A DNA stretch of 64,000 nucleotides from Sphingopyxis sp. CCNWLW2 (lineage in GTDB: Bacteria > Pseudomonadota > Alphaproteobacteria > Sphingomonadales > Sphingomonadaceae). The stretch lies in the NCBI RefSeq assembly GCF_037095755.1, contig NZ_JBAWKJ010000002.1:1-64000 (forward strand), in the 5' to 3' direction. Positions 1 through 10,717 of the stretch are shown piece by piece. The notes beneath the pieces were generated by a model. It ran no database searches. It was not told where the DNA came from and saw nothing but the letters and a program-made list of their open reading frames with translations. Positions within the stretch are counted from its first letter, which is position 1. Each line of letters begins with the position of its first letter. Both the position numbers and the translations under genes were made by a program.

Positions 1-1
1 C

Positions 2-79
2 TGCAAGGACCTCTCCGAAGAAAACACCCGTAAAATCATGTTCGAAAACGGAATGAACTTCATGAATCTCAAATATTGA
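2..79 (+). CDS. C-terminal end of an amidohydrolase-like protein (partial)
   Basis: Only the last 25 codons are in the window, ending at TGA 77-79 just before a strong terminator. The readable tail (SEENTRKIMFENGMNFMNL) resembles the closing segment of amidohydrolase-2 / LigW-type metal-dependent hydrolases, which often finish with an E-(D/N)-x-R-K-I-x-x-x-N-x-x-x-x-(F/Y) stretch. The assignment rests on this short tail alone. Its position next to a catabolic cluster fits a hydrolase or decarboxylase acting on a ring-cleavage or aromatic-acid intermediate. Confidence 0.45.
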   Translation, partial: CKDLSEENTRKIMFENGMNFMNLKY

Positions 80-108
80 TCTCCCAGGGGTTTTCCCCTC
101 TCAACGAC

Positions 109-141
109 TGGCCGGCGACGTGTTCGCCGGCCATTTTTTTT
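109..141 (+). terminator. Rho-independent terminator
   Basis: A perfect 10-bp stem (TGGCCGGCGA / TCGCCGGCCA) with a 5-nt loop is followed directly by eight T residues. It ends the transcript of the upstream amidohydrolase-like gene and separates it from the leftward IclR gene. Confidence 0.9.
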
Positions 142-180
142 GGGAAGATTTGGCGAGAGGGCGGCGCGATCGAGGCCGGT

Positions 181-966
181 CTAGTCGTGAACCCGTCCCG
201 CTGACGCCTGCTGTCCGGCACGCAGCGCGGTCTCCAGATAGCGGTCAAGGTTGCGCTTCATCCGGTCGAGCGGCGCGGCCAATATCATTGCACCCATGCA
301 TCGGCCGTCGGGCTGATGGATCGGTACCGCGATTGCAGCGGTATCGCGCAGCATCTCGCCGAAGCTCGCGCAATACCCTTCCGCCCGGATTTTTTCGAGA
401 TTCGCTCGGATTGCTGCGGGATCTGTCTTGGTCTGACCGGTAAGCTGCCGCAGGTGAACGCGCCCGAGATAGGAATCGACGTCGGGCTCCGACCCGAACG
501 CCAGCAGCACCCGCCCGGCCGCGCTGGCGTAAAGCGGCGCGCGGAGTCCGGCCTGCATCGAATAGCGAACGGGCTGCGAACTGTTGACCGCCTCGGTGTA
601 AATGGCTTGGCCGATCTCCCAATCCGCGATCGCATAGCCGACCGACTCGCCTGTCTCGAATGCGAGCGCCTTGACCTGTGACCTGATCATCTCGGGCGCC
701 GACCAGTTGCGCATGATCCGGCTCGCGAAGTGATAGGCGCTCGGTCCCAGTCGGTATTTCGTCCCTTCGAGCGTCAGATACTGAAGCTCGCAGAGGCCGC
801 GTAGCGTGTCGAGAAAAGTGCTCTTGGGAACCGACAGGGCGGCGCTGAGTTCGCCAAGCCCGAGACCATCGGGCTTTCCGGACAGGAGCATCAGCAAGTC
901 CAGTACCCGCGACATTGCACGCGGACCGCTCGATCGCCGCTCCAGACTGCCTGAATCTGTCGTCAT
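181..966 (-). CDS. IclR-family transcriptional regulator
   Basis: About 261 aa. The N-terminal winged HTH spans roughly residues 17-80 (SRVLDLLMLLSG...VPKSTFLDTLRGL) and is followed by an IclR effector-binding domain with the usual small-molecule pocket segments (LYASAAGRVLLAF, IRAEGYCASFGE, AIAVPI). I place the start at 964-966 because GGGGA on the minus strand lies 6 nt before it; an ATG two codons upstream is too close to that motif. The gene is divergent from a second IclR gene, and a perfect 18-bp palindrome lies between them. It probably senses a substrate or intermediate of the neighbouring acyl-CoA/Rieske cluster; the ligand is unknown. Confidence 0.9.
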   Translation of the reverse strand: MTTDSGSLERRSSGPRAMSRVLDLLMLLSGKPDGLGLGELSAALSVPKSTFLDTLRGLCELQYLTLEGTKYRLGPSAYHFASRIMRNWSAPEMIRSQVKALAFETGESVGYAIADWEIGQAIYTEAVNSSQPVRYSMQAGLRAPLYASAAGRVLLAFGSEPDVDSYLGRVHLRQLTGQTKTDPAAIRANLEKIRAEGYCASFGEMLRDTAAIAVPIHQPDGRCMGAMILAAPLDRMKRNLDRYLETALRAGQQASAGRVHD

Positions 967-1000
967 CCACATTCCCCGTTATTTCCCGCCAACTCTTAGC

Positions 1001-1018
1001 CGTTCGAAATTTCGAACG
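1001..1018. promoter_or_regulatory. 18-bp palindromic operator candidate between two iclR genes
   Basis: CGTTCGAAATTTCGAACG is a perfect palindrome 34 bp upstream of the leftward iclR start and about 95 bp upstream of the rightward one. A further half-like sequence (ATTCGAAAAAC) follows at 1021. IclR proteins typically bind palindromes in shared divergent promoters and regulate themselves. The palindrome is directly visible; its use as an operator is inference. Confidence 0.6.
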
Positions 1019-1111
1019 CAATTCGAAAAACCGTTTGCAATGTCGAAGGGACTCGGTATGGTGACGTCATCGGACCGGTCACGAGTCCATGGATTATTGG
1101 GAGAGGTGAAA

Positions 1112-1954
1112 ATGGCCACCAGTGCGTCCCGTACGATCAAGTCGGCACATCGCGTGCTCGAGATTCTCGAATATTTCGACCAGGACAGGCGGAGCGCCAG
1201 CGTGATGGAAATGTCGCGCGCGCTCAACTATCCGCAGTCGAGCACGTCGGAACTCCTGCGCTGTCTCACGCGGCTTGGCTATCTCCACTATAACCGCTTT
1301 CGCCGGGCCTATAGCCCGACCGCCCGTGTCGCGTTGCTCGGTGCGTGGGTGAAGCCATCGCTCTTTCGGGGCGGTCCGGTGCTGTCCGCGATCGACGAGG
1401 TGGCCAAGGCGACCGACGAGACCGTTATCCTGTCGACCAGCGCCAACTATGTCGTCCAGCATTTGCACGTCATCCACGGCAACAGCGAAGGCGCCGCAGA
1501 TATTCATGGCGGCGAAACGCTACCTGTTCTGCACAGTCCGCAGGGCAGGCTGCTCCTTTCGAGCTACCGCAACGAACATGTGCGCTCGGCGGTCCACCGT
1601 CTCAATGCCGAGGAGGAGGATCTGGATCGCCGGGTCAACCTCAACGAGGTCATGGGCGAGTTCGTGGCCCTGCGTGAACGCGGATGGGTGATCGAAGAGA
1701 TCGAAGGCGGAATGACCTGTATTGCTGTCCTGCTTCCGCGCCGCCGCAATCTCGACCGGCTGGTCGTCAGCATCGAGGCGCCGACTGAGAAGGTTAAGGA
1801 CCGCACCGAGGAGATTCTCGACATTCTCCTGCAGAATCGCGACCGCATCGCGGCCCAGACACCCGAAGAACCGCGCTGCGGCCCGACCGCCGACAATGTC
1901 GTGCGGCTGCCCGAGACGATCAAGATCACCAATCATCGCCGCCACTTTGCCTGA
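1112..1954 (+). CDS. IclR-family transcriptional regulator
   Basis: 280 aa. The HTH (SAHRVLEILEYF...LNYPQSSTSELLRCLTRLGYL) is at about residues 10-70 and the IclR effector domain at about 85-245 (LHSPQGRLLLSSY, LRERGWVIEEIEGGMTCIAVLLPR). The open frame extends far upstream, but ATG 1112 is preceded by GGGAGAGG at a good distance and begins just before the HTH, so the longer forms are rejected. The C-terminal 35 residues are an unconserved tail. It lies 20 bp upstream of an MDR reductase gene and so probably heads or controls the rightward acyl-CoA operon. Confidence 0.9.
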   Translation: MATSASRTIKSAHRVLEILEYFDQDRRSASVMEMSRALNYPQSSTSELLRCLTRLGYLHYNRFRRAYSPTARVALLGAWVKPSLFRGGPVLSAIDEVAKATDETVILSTSANYVVQHLHVIHGNSEGAADIHGGETLPVLHSPQGRLLLSSYRNEHVRSAVHRLNAEEEDLDRRVNLNEVMGEFVALRERGWVIEEIEGGMTCIAVLLPRRRNLDRLVVSIEAPTEKVKDRTEEILDILLQNRDRIAAQTPEEPRCGPTADNVVRLPETIKITNHRRHFA

Positions 1955-1974
1955 CAGGCGCGAGCTTTTCGCGC

Positions 1975-2925
1975 TTGTCGGCTAATCTGGCGCTTCTGGC
2001 CCGCGAGGGCGAGGTGAGGGTGGTCGAGCTCCCGGACCCGGGCGATCCGGGGCCGGGACAGGTTCGTCTGCGAATGGCGCACGCGCCGGTCAATCCGGCC
2101 GATCTTCTTTCCATCAAAGGCAACTACGCCTTCGCGCTCGACGCTGCGCTCCCGTTCGGCGCTGAAGGCGTGGGCATTGTCGAGGCGGTCGGCGCCGGCG
2201 TGTCCGACACGCGAACCGGCCAGCTTGCGCTCCCGCTTCTACGGGGCAACTGGTGCCGGGTGCGGGTCATGGACCGGCAGGCGATCATGCCCGTCCCCGC
2301 TGGCATCGATCCAGTCCGCGCCGCGCGTCTCCGCATCAATCCCGCGACCGCATCCCTGCTGCTCGACGCATCGGGGTGCAGGAGCGGCGATATTGTCGCG
2401 CAAAATGCCGCCGGCTCGTCGGTTGCGCGCTGGGTCCGATATTTTGCCGCCCAGCGGGGCATCGCGGTCATCGACATCGTTCGCCGGCCCGATCCGGATG
2501 TTCCCGGCGCGATTATCGATGGGCCGGAGCTGGCCGGCGACATTCTGCGTGCCACCGATGGCCGGCGCGTCAGCGCTGCGCTCGACTGCGTTGCCGGATC
2601 GGCAACCGACCGCCTTGCGCGCGCCGTTGCTCCAAAAGGGCGAGTATTGATATTCGGGCATTTGTCGGGCGAACCCGTCAGCATCAGCTCGCAGCTGCTC
2701 ACCGGCGGATCGCTCAGCGTGACGGGTTTCAGCCTGCGGCCCGCGGAGAGCGAACTCGATCCCGGGGCGATGGATCGGATGTTCGAAACGATCTTCGCCG
2801 CCGAACTCGGCAACGGGCCTGATTTGACGCGGGAAACACGCGTACCATTGTCGCAAGCGGGCCGCGCGATCACGCTGGCGCGTGACGGCGGAGCGGGCCG
2901 CATCCTTCTCGATCTGGCGCAATGA
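1975..2925 (+). CDS. MDR-superfamily zinc-independent oxidoreductase (2-enoyl reductase-like)
   Basis: 316 aa. The N-terminal GroES-like domain (PGPGQVRLRMAHAPVNPADLLSIKGNY) matches the mitochondrial trans-2-enoyl-CoA reductase / quinone reductase branch of medium-chain dehydrogenases. A nucleotide-binding domain follows (AQNAAGSSVARWVRYFAAQRG), with the characteristic GxxSxV turn. No structural-zinc cysteine cluster is visible. The start is TTG 1975 without a clear Shine-Dalgarno; internal GTG codons are possible alternatives. It probably reduces an alpha,beta-unsaturated acyl-CoA or ketone made by the adjacent acyl-CoA dehydrogenases. Confidence 0.75.
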   Translation: MSANLALLAREGEVRVVELPDPGDPGPGQVRLRMAHAPVNPADLLSIKGNYAFALDAALPFGAEGVGIVEAVGAGVSDTRTGQLALPLLRGNWCRVRVMDRQAIMPVPAGIDPVRAARLRINPATASLLLDASGCRSGDIVAQNAAGSSVARWVRYFAAQRGIAVIDIVRRPDPDVPGAIIDGPELAGDILRATDGRRVSAALDCVAGSATDRLARAVAPKGRVLIFGHLSGEPVSISSQLLTGGSLSVTGFSLRPAESELDPGAMDRMFETIFAAELGNGPDLTRETRVPLSQAGRAITLARDGGAGRILLDLAQ

Positions 2926-3015
2926 TATCGGGCATGTGAAGGCTGCCCGTGCTTTTGTTGACAGCGGCGCCGGATTTCCCTCTCAAATCCTCTCGCGCTG
3001 ACTGGAGAGCAACAT

Positions 3016-4203
3016 ATGCAACTGGATTTCACGCCCGCCGAGATCGCGTTTCGCGACGAGGTCCGGTCGTTCCTGCGCGATGCGCTTCCCGACGACCTGC
3101 GTCAGAAAATGGTCGATCGCGCTCATCTTGGAAAAGACGACATCGTTCGCTGGCAGCGCATATTGAACGCGCGCGGCTGGGCAGTGACCCACTGGCCTGC
3201 CGAATATGGCGGCCAGCAGTGGACGCCGACCGAGCGCTATATTTTCCAGGAAGAGATGGCGCTGGCGCATGCTCCGGAGGGATCGCCCTTCAACGTGAAC
3301 ATGATCGGACCGGTCCTCTGCCGCTTCGGCACCCCCGCGCAAAAGGAGCGCTTCCTCGCTGCGACAGCGAACATCGATATCTGGTGGTGCCAGGGATTCT
3401 CCGAACCGGGTGCGGGGTCCGATCTCGCGAGCCTGAAGACAAGCGCGGTTCGCGACGGCGACCATTATGTCCTCAACGGGCAAAAGATCTGGACGACCCA
3501 GGCCCAGCATGCCGACTGGATGTTCGGGCTGTTCCGGACGGACAACAGCGGCAAGCAGCAGCAGGGCATCAGTTTCCTGCTCCTTGACATGCGTACGCCG
3601 GGCATCACCGTCCGCCCTATCGAGACGATCGACGGCGAGCACGACGCCAACGAGGTTTTCTTCGACGATGTCCGCGTTCCGGTTGAAAATCTCGTTGGCG
3701 AAGAGGGTCGCGGCTGGGATGTCGCGAAAAATCTTCTCGGTAACGAACGCAGCGGAATTGCCCGCATCGGGCTGTCCAAGGAGCGCTTGTCGCAGTTGCG
3801 CGCGCTCGAGGCGCAGCTGACCGCATCAGGCGAGCTCGCCGAGGAAGAGCGGCATGTGCTCGCGCGCAAGCTTGCCGAGGTCGAAGTCGATCTGCGCGCG
3901 CTCGAACTCACCCAGCTTCGCGTCGTCGCCGCCGACGCGCATGGCGGCGGTGCCAACGCGGCCGCTTCGATCCTCAAGGTCAAGGGTACGGAGATGCAGC
4001 AACGGATGACCGAACTCGTCACCGAACTCGCGGGACCTGCCGGGCTCGCAATGCCGCAGGCGGGCGGCCGCACAAACGACCCGGACGAGGGCTGGGTCGG
4101 CGCCGCCGCGCCCTTCTATTTCACAATGCGCAAGGTTTCGATCTTCGGGGGCTCGAACGAGATCCAGAAGAATATCATCGCCAAGACGCTGCTGGGACTT
4201 TGA
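3016..4203 (+). CDS. Acyl-CoA dehydrogenase, catalytic-type subunit
   Basis: 395 aa, the usual length. N-terminal helical domain, middle beta domain with the FAD/substrate signature (WCQGFSEPGAGSDLASL), and C-terminal helical domain ending in SIFGGSNEIQKNIIAKTLLGL. The position equivalent to Glu376 of medium-chain ACAD is Gly, but a Glu is present on helix G (LLGNERSGIA), the alternative catalytic-base position used by isovaleryl/long-chain and many steroid-degradation ACADs. It starts at ATG 3016 after GGAGAG and lies 6 bp upstream of a second ACAD gene. The pair resembles alpha2beta2 ACADs in which only one subunit carries the base. Confidence 0.9.
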   Translation: MQLDFTPAEIAFRDEVRSFLRDALPDDLRQKMVDRAHLGKDDIVRWQRILNARGWAVTHWPAEYGGQQWTPTERYIFQEEMALAHAPEGSPFNVNMIGPVLCRFGTPAQKERFLAATANIDIWWCQGFSEPGAGSDLASLKTSAVRDGDHYVLNGQKIWTTQAQHADWMFGLFRTDNSGKQQQGISFLLLDMRTPGITVRPIETIDGEHDANEVFFDDVRVPVENLVGEEGRGWDVAKNLLGNERSGIARIGLSKERLSQLRALEAQLTASGELAEEERHVLARKLAEVEVDLRALELTQLRVVAADAHGGGANAAASILKVKGTEMQQRMTELVTELAGPAGLAMPQAGGRTNDPDEGWVGAAAPFYFTMRKVSIFGGSNEIQKNIIAKTLLGL

Positions 4204-4209
4204 ACGATC

Positions 4210-5343
4210 ATGGATTTTGAGCTGACCGACGAGCAGACGATGCTGAGCGAGACCGTGACCCGGCTCGTCGCGGAATCCTACGATTTCCAGCAGCGCGAAC
4301 ATGCCCTGCGAAGCGACACGGGATGGAGCCGCGAAGCCTATGCGAGTTTCGCTGAAATGGGTCTTCTCGGTCTGCCGTTTGCTGAAGAGGATGGCGGAAT
4401 CGGAGGTGGCGGCGTCGAGATGATGCTCGTCATGGAGGCGGTCGGTCGCGGCCTCATGGTCGAGCCGTTTTTTGCGACCGTCGTGCTGGCGGGGGGCGTC
4501 CTGCGCCGCGCCGCCTCCGCGGCGCAGCGCGCGGCCATCCTGCCGGGCGTCATCGCGGGCGATACGATCCTCGCGCTCGCGCACAGCGAGCCCGGGCTCC
4601 CGCGCCACAGTCTCGATGCGCGTGTGGTCGCTAGACACACCGGCGACGGCTGGACGCTCGATGGGCACAAGATCGCCGTCATTCACGGTCAGAGTGCGGA
4701 CCACCTCGTTGTGAGCGCGCTAAGCGATGCCGGCGTCTCGCTCTTTCTCGTCGAGCGTGACGCCCCGGGCGTCACGATTAGCGCCGCGCGCGGTTATGAC
4801 GGGATTCCGATCGCGTCTCTCGCCTTGGCCGACGTGGGACTGCCAGCGAGCGCACTCATCGGAAGCGACGGCGAGGGCGCCGCGATCCTCGAGCGGGTCT
4901 TCGAGGAAGCCAATGCCGCGCTCGTCGCCGAGGCCGTCGGGGCGATGGCCGAGACCTTCGATGTCACGCTCGACTATCTCAAGACCCGCCAGCAGTTCGG
5001 AACCGCGATCGGCAGTTTCCAGGCGCTACAGCACCGGGCGGTCGAGATGCTGATGCAGCTCGAGCTTTCACGGAGCATGGCGATCCTTGCTGCAGTCTCG
5101 CTGGACATCGATCCCGGTCAACGCGCGCGGAACGTCTCCGCTGCCAAAGCTCTCATCGGCAAGTCGGGCCGGATCATCGGCCAGGAGGCGGTCCAGATGC
5201 ATGGCGCGATCGGGATCACGTCCGAATATAAGGTCGGCCATGCGTTCAAGCGCCTGACCGCGATCGATGCGCTCCTCGGCGATCGGGATTTTCATATCTC
5301 GCGGCTCGTCGCGCTGCGCGGTGTCTACCCCGCCGCGGCCTGA
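4210..5343 (+). CDS. Acyl-CoA dehydrogenase, probable non-catalytic partner subunit
   Basis: 377 aa with the full ACAD fold: N-terminal helical domain, weakened middle domain (LALAHSEPGL in place of the usual TEP-G-AGSD) and C-terminal domain (KTRQQFGTAIGSFQALQHRAVEM, QMHGAIGITSEYKVGHAFKRL). The helix-G Glu-Arg pair seen in the upstream ACAD is replaced by EEANAALVAEAVG, and no MCAD-type YEG base is present. It is therefore likely a structural/FAD-sharing beta subunit for the gene 6 bp upstream. Such heteromeric ACADs are known in sterol and bile-acid side-chain or ring degradation; the partnership here is inference. Confidence 0.85.
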   Translation: MDFELTDEQTMLSETVTRLVAESYDFQQREHALRSDTGWSREAYASFAEMGLLGLPFAEEDGGIGGGGVEMMLVMEAVGRGLMVEPFFATVVLAGGVLRRAASAAQRAAILPGVIAGDTILALAHSEPGLPRHSLDARVVARHTGDGWTLDGHKIAVIHGQSADHLVVSALSDAGVSLFLVERDAPGVTISAARGYDGIPIASLALADVGLPASALIGSDGEGAAILERVFEEANAALVAEAVGAMAETFDVTLDYLKTRQQFGTAIGSFQALQHRAVEMLMQLELSRSMAILAAVSLDIDPGQRARNVSAAKALIGKSGRIIGQEAVQMHGAIGITSEYKVGHAFKRLTAIDALLGDRDFHISRLVALRGVYPAAA

Positions 5344-5424
5344 CCGCTCAAGCCCTTGGCAGGGAGGCTACGGCCCGCCGCCGGCCTAACTCGGACAGCG
5401 GTCGCCCGCGACAATCGCGCGGCT

Positions 5425-6411
5425 TTAGCCATCGGCGGCCTTGCGAAGCATGACTGCCCGGTCGCCATCGCGGACCACGACGAGTCGCATGCCGGGCTTG
5501 GTATAGTCCGCGAAATTCTCGAATTTCTCGCGGATCCCCGGGTTCAGTACGCGGATGAAACTGTCCGCATCGACGCGGAAACGGCGCTCCCCAAGCGTCC
5601 CGGCATCGACCGTGATCGAATCGGGCGCGACCGCGGTGACGGTCGCCGCAATCGCGCTCGGGTTTGCTGCCGACTGGACGCGCGAGTCGAAGGACAAGCG
5701 GATGCGATCGCTGTTGTTGGGCATACCGCAATGCGGCGTACTGGGGTGCACGATCAGAACGTCACCCGGCATATAATCCGTCGTCGCCCAGGCGTCGTCG
5801 GGGACCGCGTCGCGCGGGAAGGGGAAGGGCGAGCCCTTGCCTACATTATGGAAAAATCCGCGCTTGTTCTGACCGACAGCAAGCGCGAGGCCCCCCATCT
5901 CGCGAGGACATGGCGTCAGGACCACCCACACCGGTTTATAGTCCTGGATGCCCGGGCTGTAGAAGCCATCCTGATGCACCGTCGTGACAGGGCCGTTCGG
6001 CGGGTAAGCGCGATACTGGACGATCGGCACGGCGCAGGCGGGCTCGCCGAGAATCTTTTCCATCACCGCGATATTCGCGGGATGCTCGATCACGCTGCGC
6101 GCGATGCCGGCGAAACCACTATATTCTTCGATCGAATGCGGCAGCTGCCGTCCGGTGGCCTTGCCGAGCGGGTCGCCAGGCTCGGCGACGCCGAGTTCGA
6201 TCGCGACTTCAAGCATCGCCTCACGCGCTCGTGCGATCGTTTCCGGGTCGAAAACGCCGCGGAGGAGCAGATATCCATTGGCTTGGTAGAATTCCTCGAG
6301 GGCGGCATGATCGTCGAGCAGATGGTTGCAGCTCTTCAGCTCGCGCGTGGGACGGACGTCGGTCACGCTGAGATCCTGCGCATCGGGCATGTTGATCGGT
6401 TCGATTTTCAA
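5425..6411 (-). CDS. Phytanoyl-CoA dioxygenase (PhyH) family protein
   Basis: 328 aa. A non-haem Fe(II)/2-oxoglutarate dioxygenase fold is supported by the HxD motif in TTVHQDGFYS, the distal His in IVHPSTPHCGMPNNSDRIRLSF and the following Arg that would hold 2-oxoglutarate. PhyH enzymes hydroxylate acyl-CoAs or other small hydrophobic substrates. The TTG start at 6409-6411 has AGAGG 8 nt upstream on the minus strand; the ATG seven codons later has nothing better. It is the last gene of the leftward fadJ-crotonase-dehydrogenase group, after a 115-bp gap that could hold its own promoter. Confidence 0.85.
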   Translation of the reverse strand: MKIEPINMPDAQDLSVTDVRPTRELKSCNHLLDDHAALEEFYQANGYLLLRGVFDPETIARAREAMLEVAIELGVAEPGDPLGKATGRQLPHSIEEYSGFAGIARSVIEHPANIAVMEKILGEPACAVPIVQYRAYPPNGPVTTVHQDGFYSPGIQDYKPVWVVLTPCPREMGGLALAVGQNKRGFFHNVGKGSPFPFPRDAVPDDAWATTDYMPGDVLIVHPSTPHCGMPNNSDRIRLSFDSRVQSAANPSAIAATVTAVAPDSITVDAGTLGERRFRVDADSFIRVLNPGIREKFENFADYTKPGMRLVVVRDGDRAVMLRKAADG

Positions 6412-6526
6412 AGCCAGTTCCTCTTCCCACTCGCTGACCTTAAAATGGCAGCTGTCGTGCCCCGACTAGAACGCAGAAGCAGCACAAAAGGAGGGATGTG
6501 TTTGTGCAAGCTTCGGATCATTTCGA

Positions 6527-7492
6527 TCATCTGCGCCGATCGGTGTCGATGTCGCGGAGCAGTTTCAATATGCCCATCACAGCGGCGTCCTGATGTTCTG
6601 CGATCTCGGCAACGCTCTTGCCGTCAGCGGCGGCGTCCATCTGGGAAATGAGTTCGGCCTGAAGATCCGGATCTCCGAGCGGCGGATCGGTCATCGTCGA
6701 CCAGCGCTGCATGATGCCAGGGCTGAATTTTGGCAGGAAGGCGCCAAGCCCGCCGTCGCCGCCGGACGTATGGAAAGTCGTAAACTGTCCCTGGACCGCC
6801 CATTTGAGCGCCGGGCCGTGGGCGATCGCCCTGTCGATATCCTCGACCGACGCATAGCCTTCCGCCACCAGCCGCACCGCTTCACGAAACATGGCGCTTG
6901 TTAGCCGGTTGGCGACATGACCGAATATCTCGCGCTTGAGCCGAATCGGACGCTTGCCCATGCTGGTATATAGATGTTCCGCGAGATCGATCGCTTCGAC
7001 GTCGCTGTCACCGCCGCCGCCCATCTCCACAAGCGGGATGAGGTGAACCGGATTGAAAGGGTGGCCGAGCACGAAACGCGCCGCGCCCTCAAGGCCAGCC
7101 TGCAATTCGCTGATTGGTAAACTCGAGGTGCTGCTCGCAATGACCACGTCGCGGGGTACCAGCCCATCTAGCTCAGCGAATAGCGCGCGCTTTTGCTCGG
7201 GCCGTTCGGGCGCGCTTTCCTGGACAAAGTCGGCCTCAGCGACCGCCTCTTCGAGCGTGGCGTGGAAGGATAATCTATGCTCCCACGCGTCGCTCCGAGC
7301 GGCGAGCCCGAGTTCAACCATCTGTGGCCACGCCGCGGCGGTGTGCGCGCGGGCGCGCTCGGCGGCGCCCTCCGCTGGATCGAACAGGCGGACCGAGCGG
7401 CCGTTGCCGAGGAAGGCAGCGACCCAGCCACCGCCGATGACGCCGCCGCCGACGGCGGCGACGGTTGCAATTTTATCGCGATAGCGCGCCAT
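6527..7492 (-). CDS. 3-hydroxyacyl-CoA / carnitine-type dehydrogenase
   Basis: About 321 aa from ATG 7490-7492. N-terminal Rossmann domain with the NAD(H) loop (AVGGGVIGGGWVAAFL), the dehydrogenase signature VLGHPFNPVHLIPLVEM and a C-terminal helical dimerisation domain (GHVANRLTSAMFREAVRLV). Domain order and length match single-function 3-hydroxyacyl-CoA dehydrogenases close to L-carnitine 3-dehydrogenase. The TTG three codons upstream would overlap the preceding stop and is less likely. The gene follows the crotonase gene with 5 bp between them, so it is co-translated in the beta-oxidation operon. Confidence 0.85.
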   Translation of the reverse strand: MARYRDKIATVAAVGGGVIGGGWVAAFLGNGRSVRLFDPAEGAAERARAHTAAAWPQMVELGLAARSDAWEHRLSFHATLEEAVAEADFVQESAPERPEQKRALFAELDGLVPRDVVIASSTSSLPISELQAGLEGAARFVLGHPFNPVHLIPLVEMGGGGDSDVEAIDLAEHLYTSMGKRPIRLKREIFGHVANRLTSAMFREAVRLVAEGYASVEDIDRAIAHGPALKWAVQGQFTTFHTSGGDGGLGAFLPKFSPGIMQRWSTMTDPPLGDPDLQAELISQMDAAADGKSVAEIAEHQDAAVMGILKLLRDIDTDRRR

Positions 7493-7497
7493 CCCGA

Positions 7498-8334
7498 TCA
7501 ATATCCCTGGAAGACCGGCTTTTCCTTGTTGGCGAATGCGTTTGTCGCCGACTCATAATCCTTGGTGAGCATCGTCAGCGATTCATAGGCGATCGACAAT
7601 TCGCCGATCAGATTGAGCTGTGCCTTGAGCTGCTTGTTGACCGACGCCTTTGACCAGCGGACGGCCCAGATGGGCTGGCCCGCGATCTCGCGTGCGATCT
7701 TTACCGCTTCGTCGAGCACTTCCTCCTTGGGGAAGGCGTAATTGACGAGGCCGATCTCCTCGGCCTTTTTGCCGCTGAGGAGCTTGCCGCGCATCAGATA
7801 TTCCTTGGCGCGCTGAGGCCCCACGAGCAGAGGCCACATGACCGAGCCGCCATCGCCGGTGACGAGACCGACGCGAACATGCGTATCGCCGAGCTTGGCA
7901 TCGTCGGCGGCGATGCTCATGTCGCAGAAGGCGAACAGCGAGGTGCCGAGCCCGATGGCATCGCCATTGACCGCGGCGATGATCGGCTGCGGCGTCATCA
8001 GCAGCTGGTCCCACATGCGAAGGGTGTTGATGGGGACACGCAGCGCATATTTCAGTCCATATTCGGTCTGTGCACGTTCGGCCATTTTCTTGATGTCGCC
8101 GCCGGCCGAGAAAGCCTTGCCCGCGCCGGTCAGCACGATCACCTTGATCCGCTCGTCGCGGCCCAGCTTCAGCCAGATATCCTCGAGTTGCCAGTGATTG
8201 TGCGGCCCCACAGCGTTGAGCTTGTCGGGATCGTTCATCGTCACGATCGCGACCCCGTCCTCGCCGATTTCGACTTTGAAGAAATCGAACTCGCTATAGT
8301 CGATATCGCGCTGAAATTCGTTGGTTTCGCTCAT
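7498..8334 (-). CDS. Enoyl-CoA hydratase/isomerase family (crotonase) protein
   Basis: 278 aa. Crotonase fold with oxyanion-hole segments GAGKAFSAGGDIKKM and NGDAIGLGTSLFAFCDM. The two glutamates of classical hydratase are not conserved: the first position is Ser (GTSLF) and the second falls in VTGDGGSVMWP, where Asp is the nearest acid. It may therefore catalyse hydration by an Asp-based mechanism, isomerisation, or C-C hydrolysis, as in divergent crotonases. Two ATGs lie in tandem; the second (8332-8334) is 6 nt from GGAG and preferred. It sits between fadJ and the 3-hydroxyacyl-CoA dehydrogenase gene. Confidence 0.85.
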   Translation of the reverse strand: MSETNEFQRDIDYSEFDFFKVEIGEDGVAIVTMNDPDKLNAVGPHNHWQLEDIWLKLGRDERIKVIVLTGAGKAFSAGGDIKKMAERAQTEYGLKYALRVPINTLRMWDQLLMTPQPIIAAVNGDAIGLGTSLFAFCDMSIAADDAKLGDTHVRVGLVTGDGGSVMWPLLVGPQRAKEYLMRGKLLSGKKAEEIGLVNYAFPKEEVLDEAVKIAREIAGQPIWAVRWSKASVNKQLKAQLNLIGELSIAYESLTMLTKDYESATNAFANKEKPVFQGY

Positions 8335-8368
8335 CATTCTCTCCAGAATTCTTTGTTAAGAAGGGGTG

Positions 8369-10480
<2,112 letters not shown>

Positions 10481-10717
10481 GACAGGTCGATCGATCCTTC
10501 AGGAAACCGCGCGGGAGGCGGCAGGAATGTGAAGGTGCCAGAAGCGACCGAACCGTCCACCTTGTCAAGAAAACGGCCAGCGGCATGTCGAGGCATCGCG
10601 GATGTGAAGGATTGCGCTCGCGCCTTCGCATCCGTCGCTCGCGGGATTAGTCCATCATCGCTTGACGATCGACGGCTCGGCGCTGCGGCGACCGTGCACC
10701 AAATGAGAAAGTGACAG

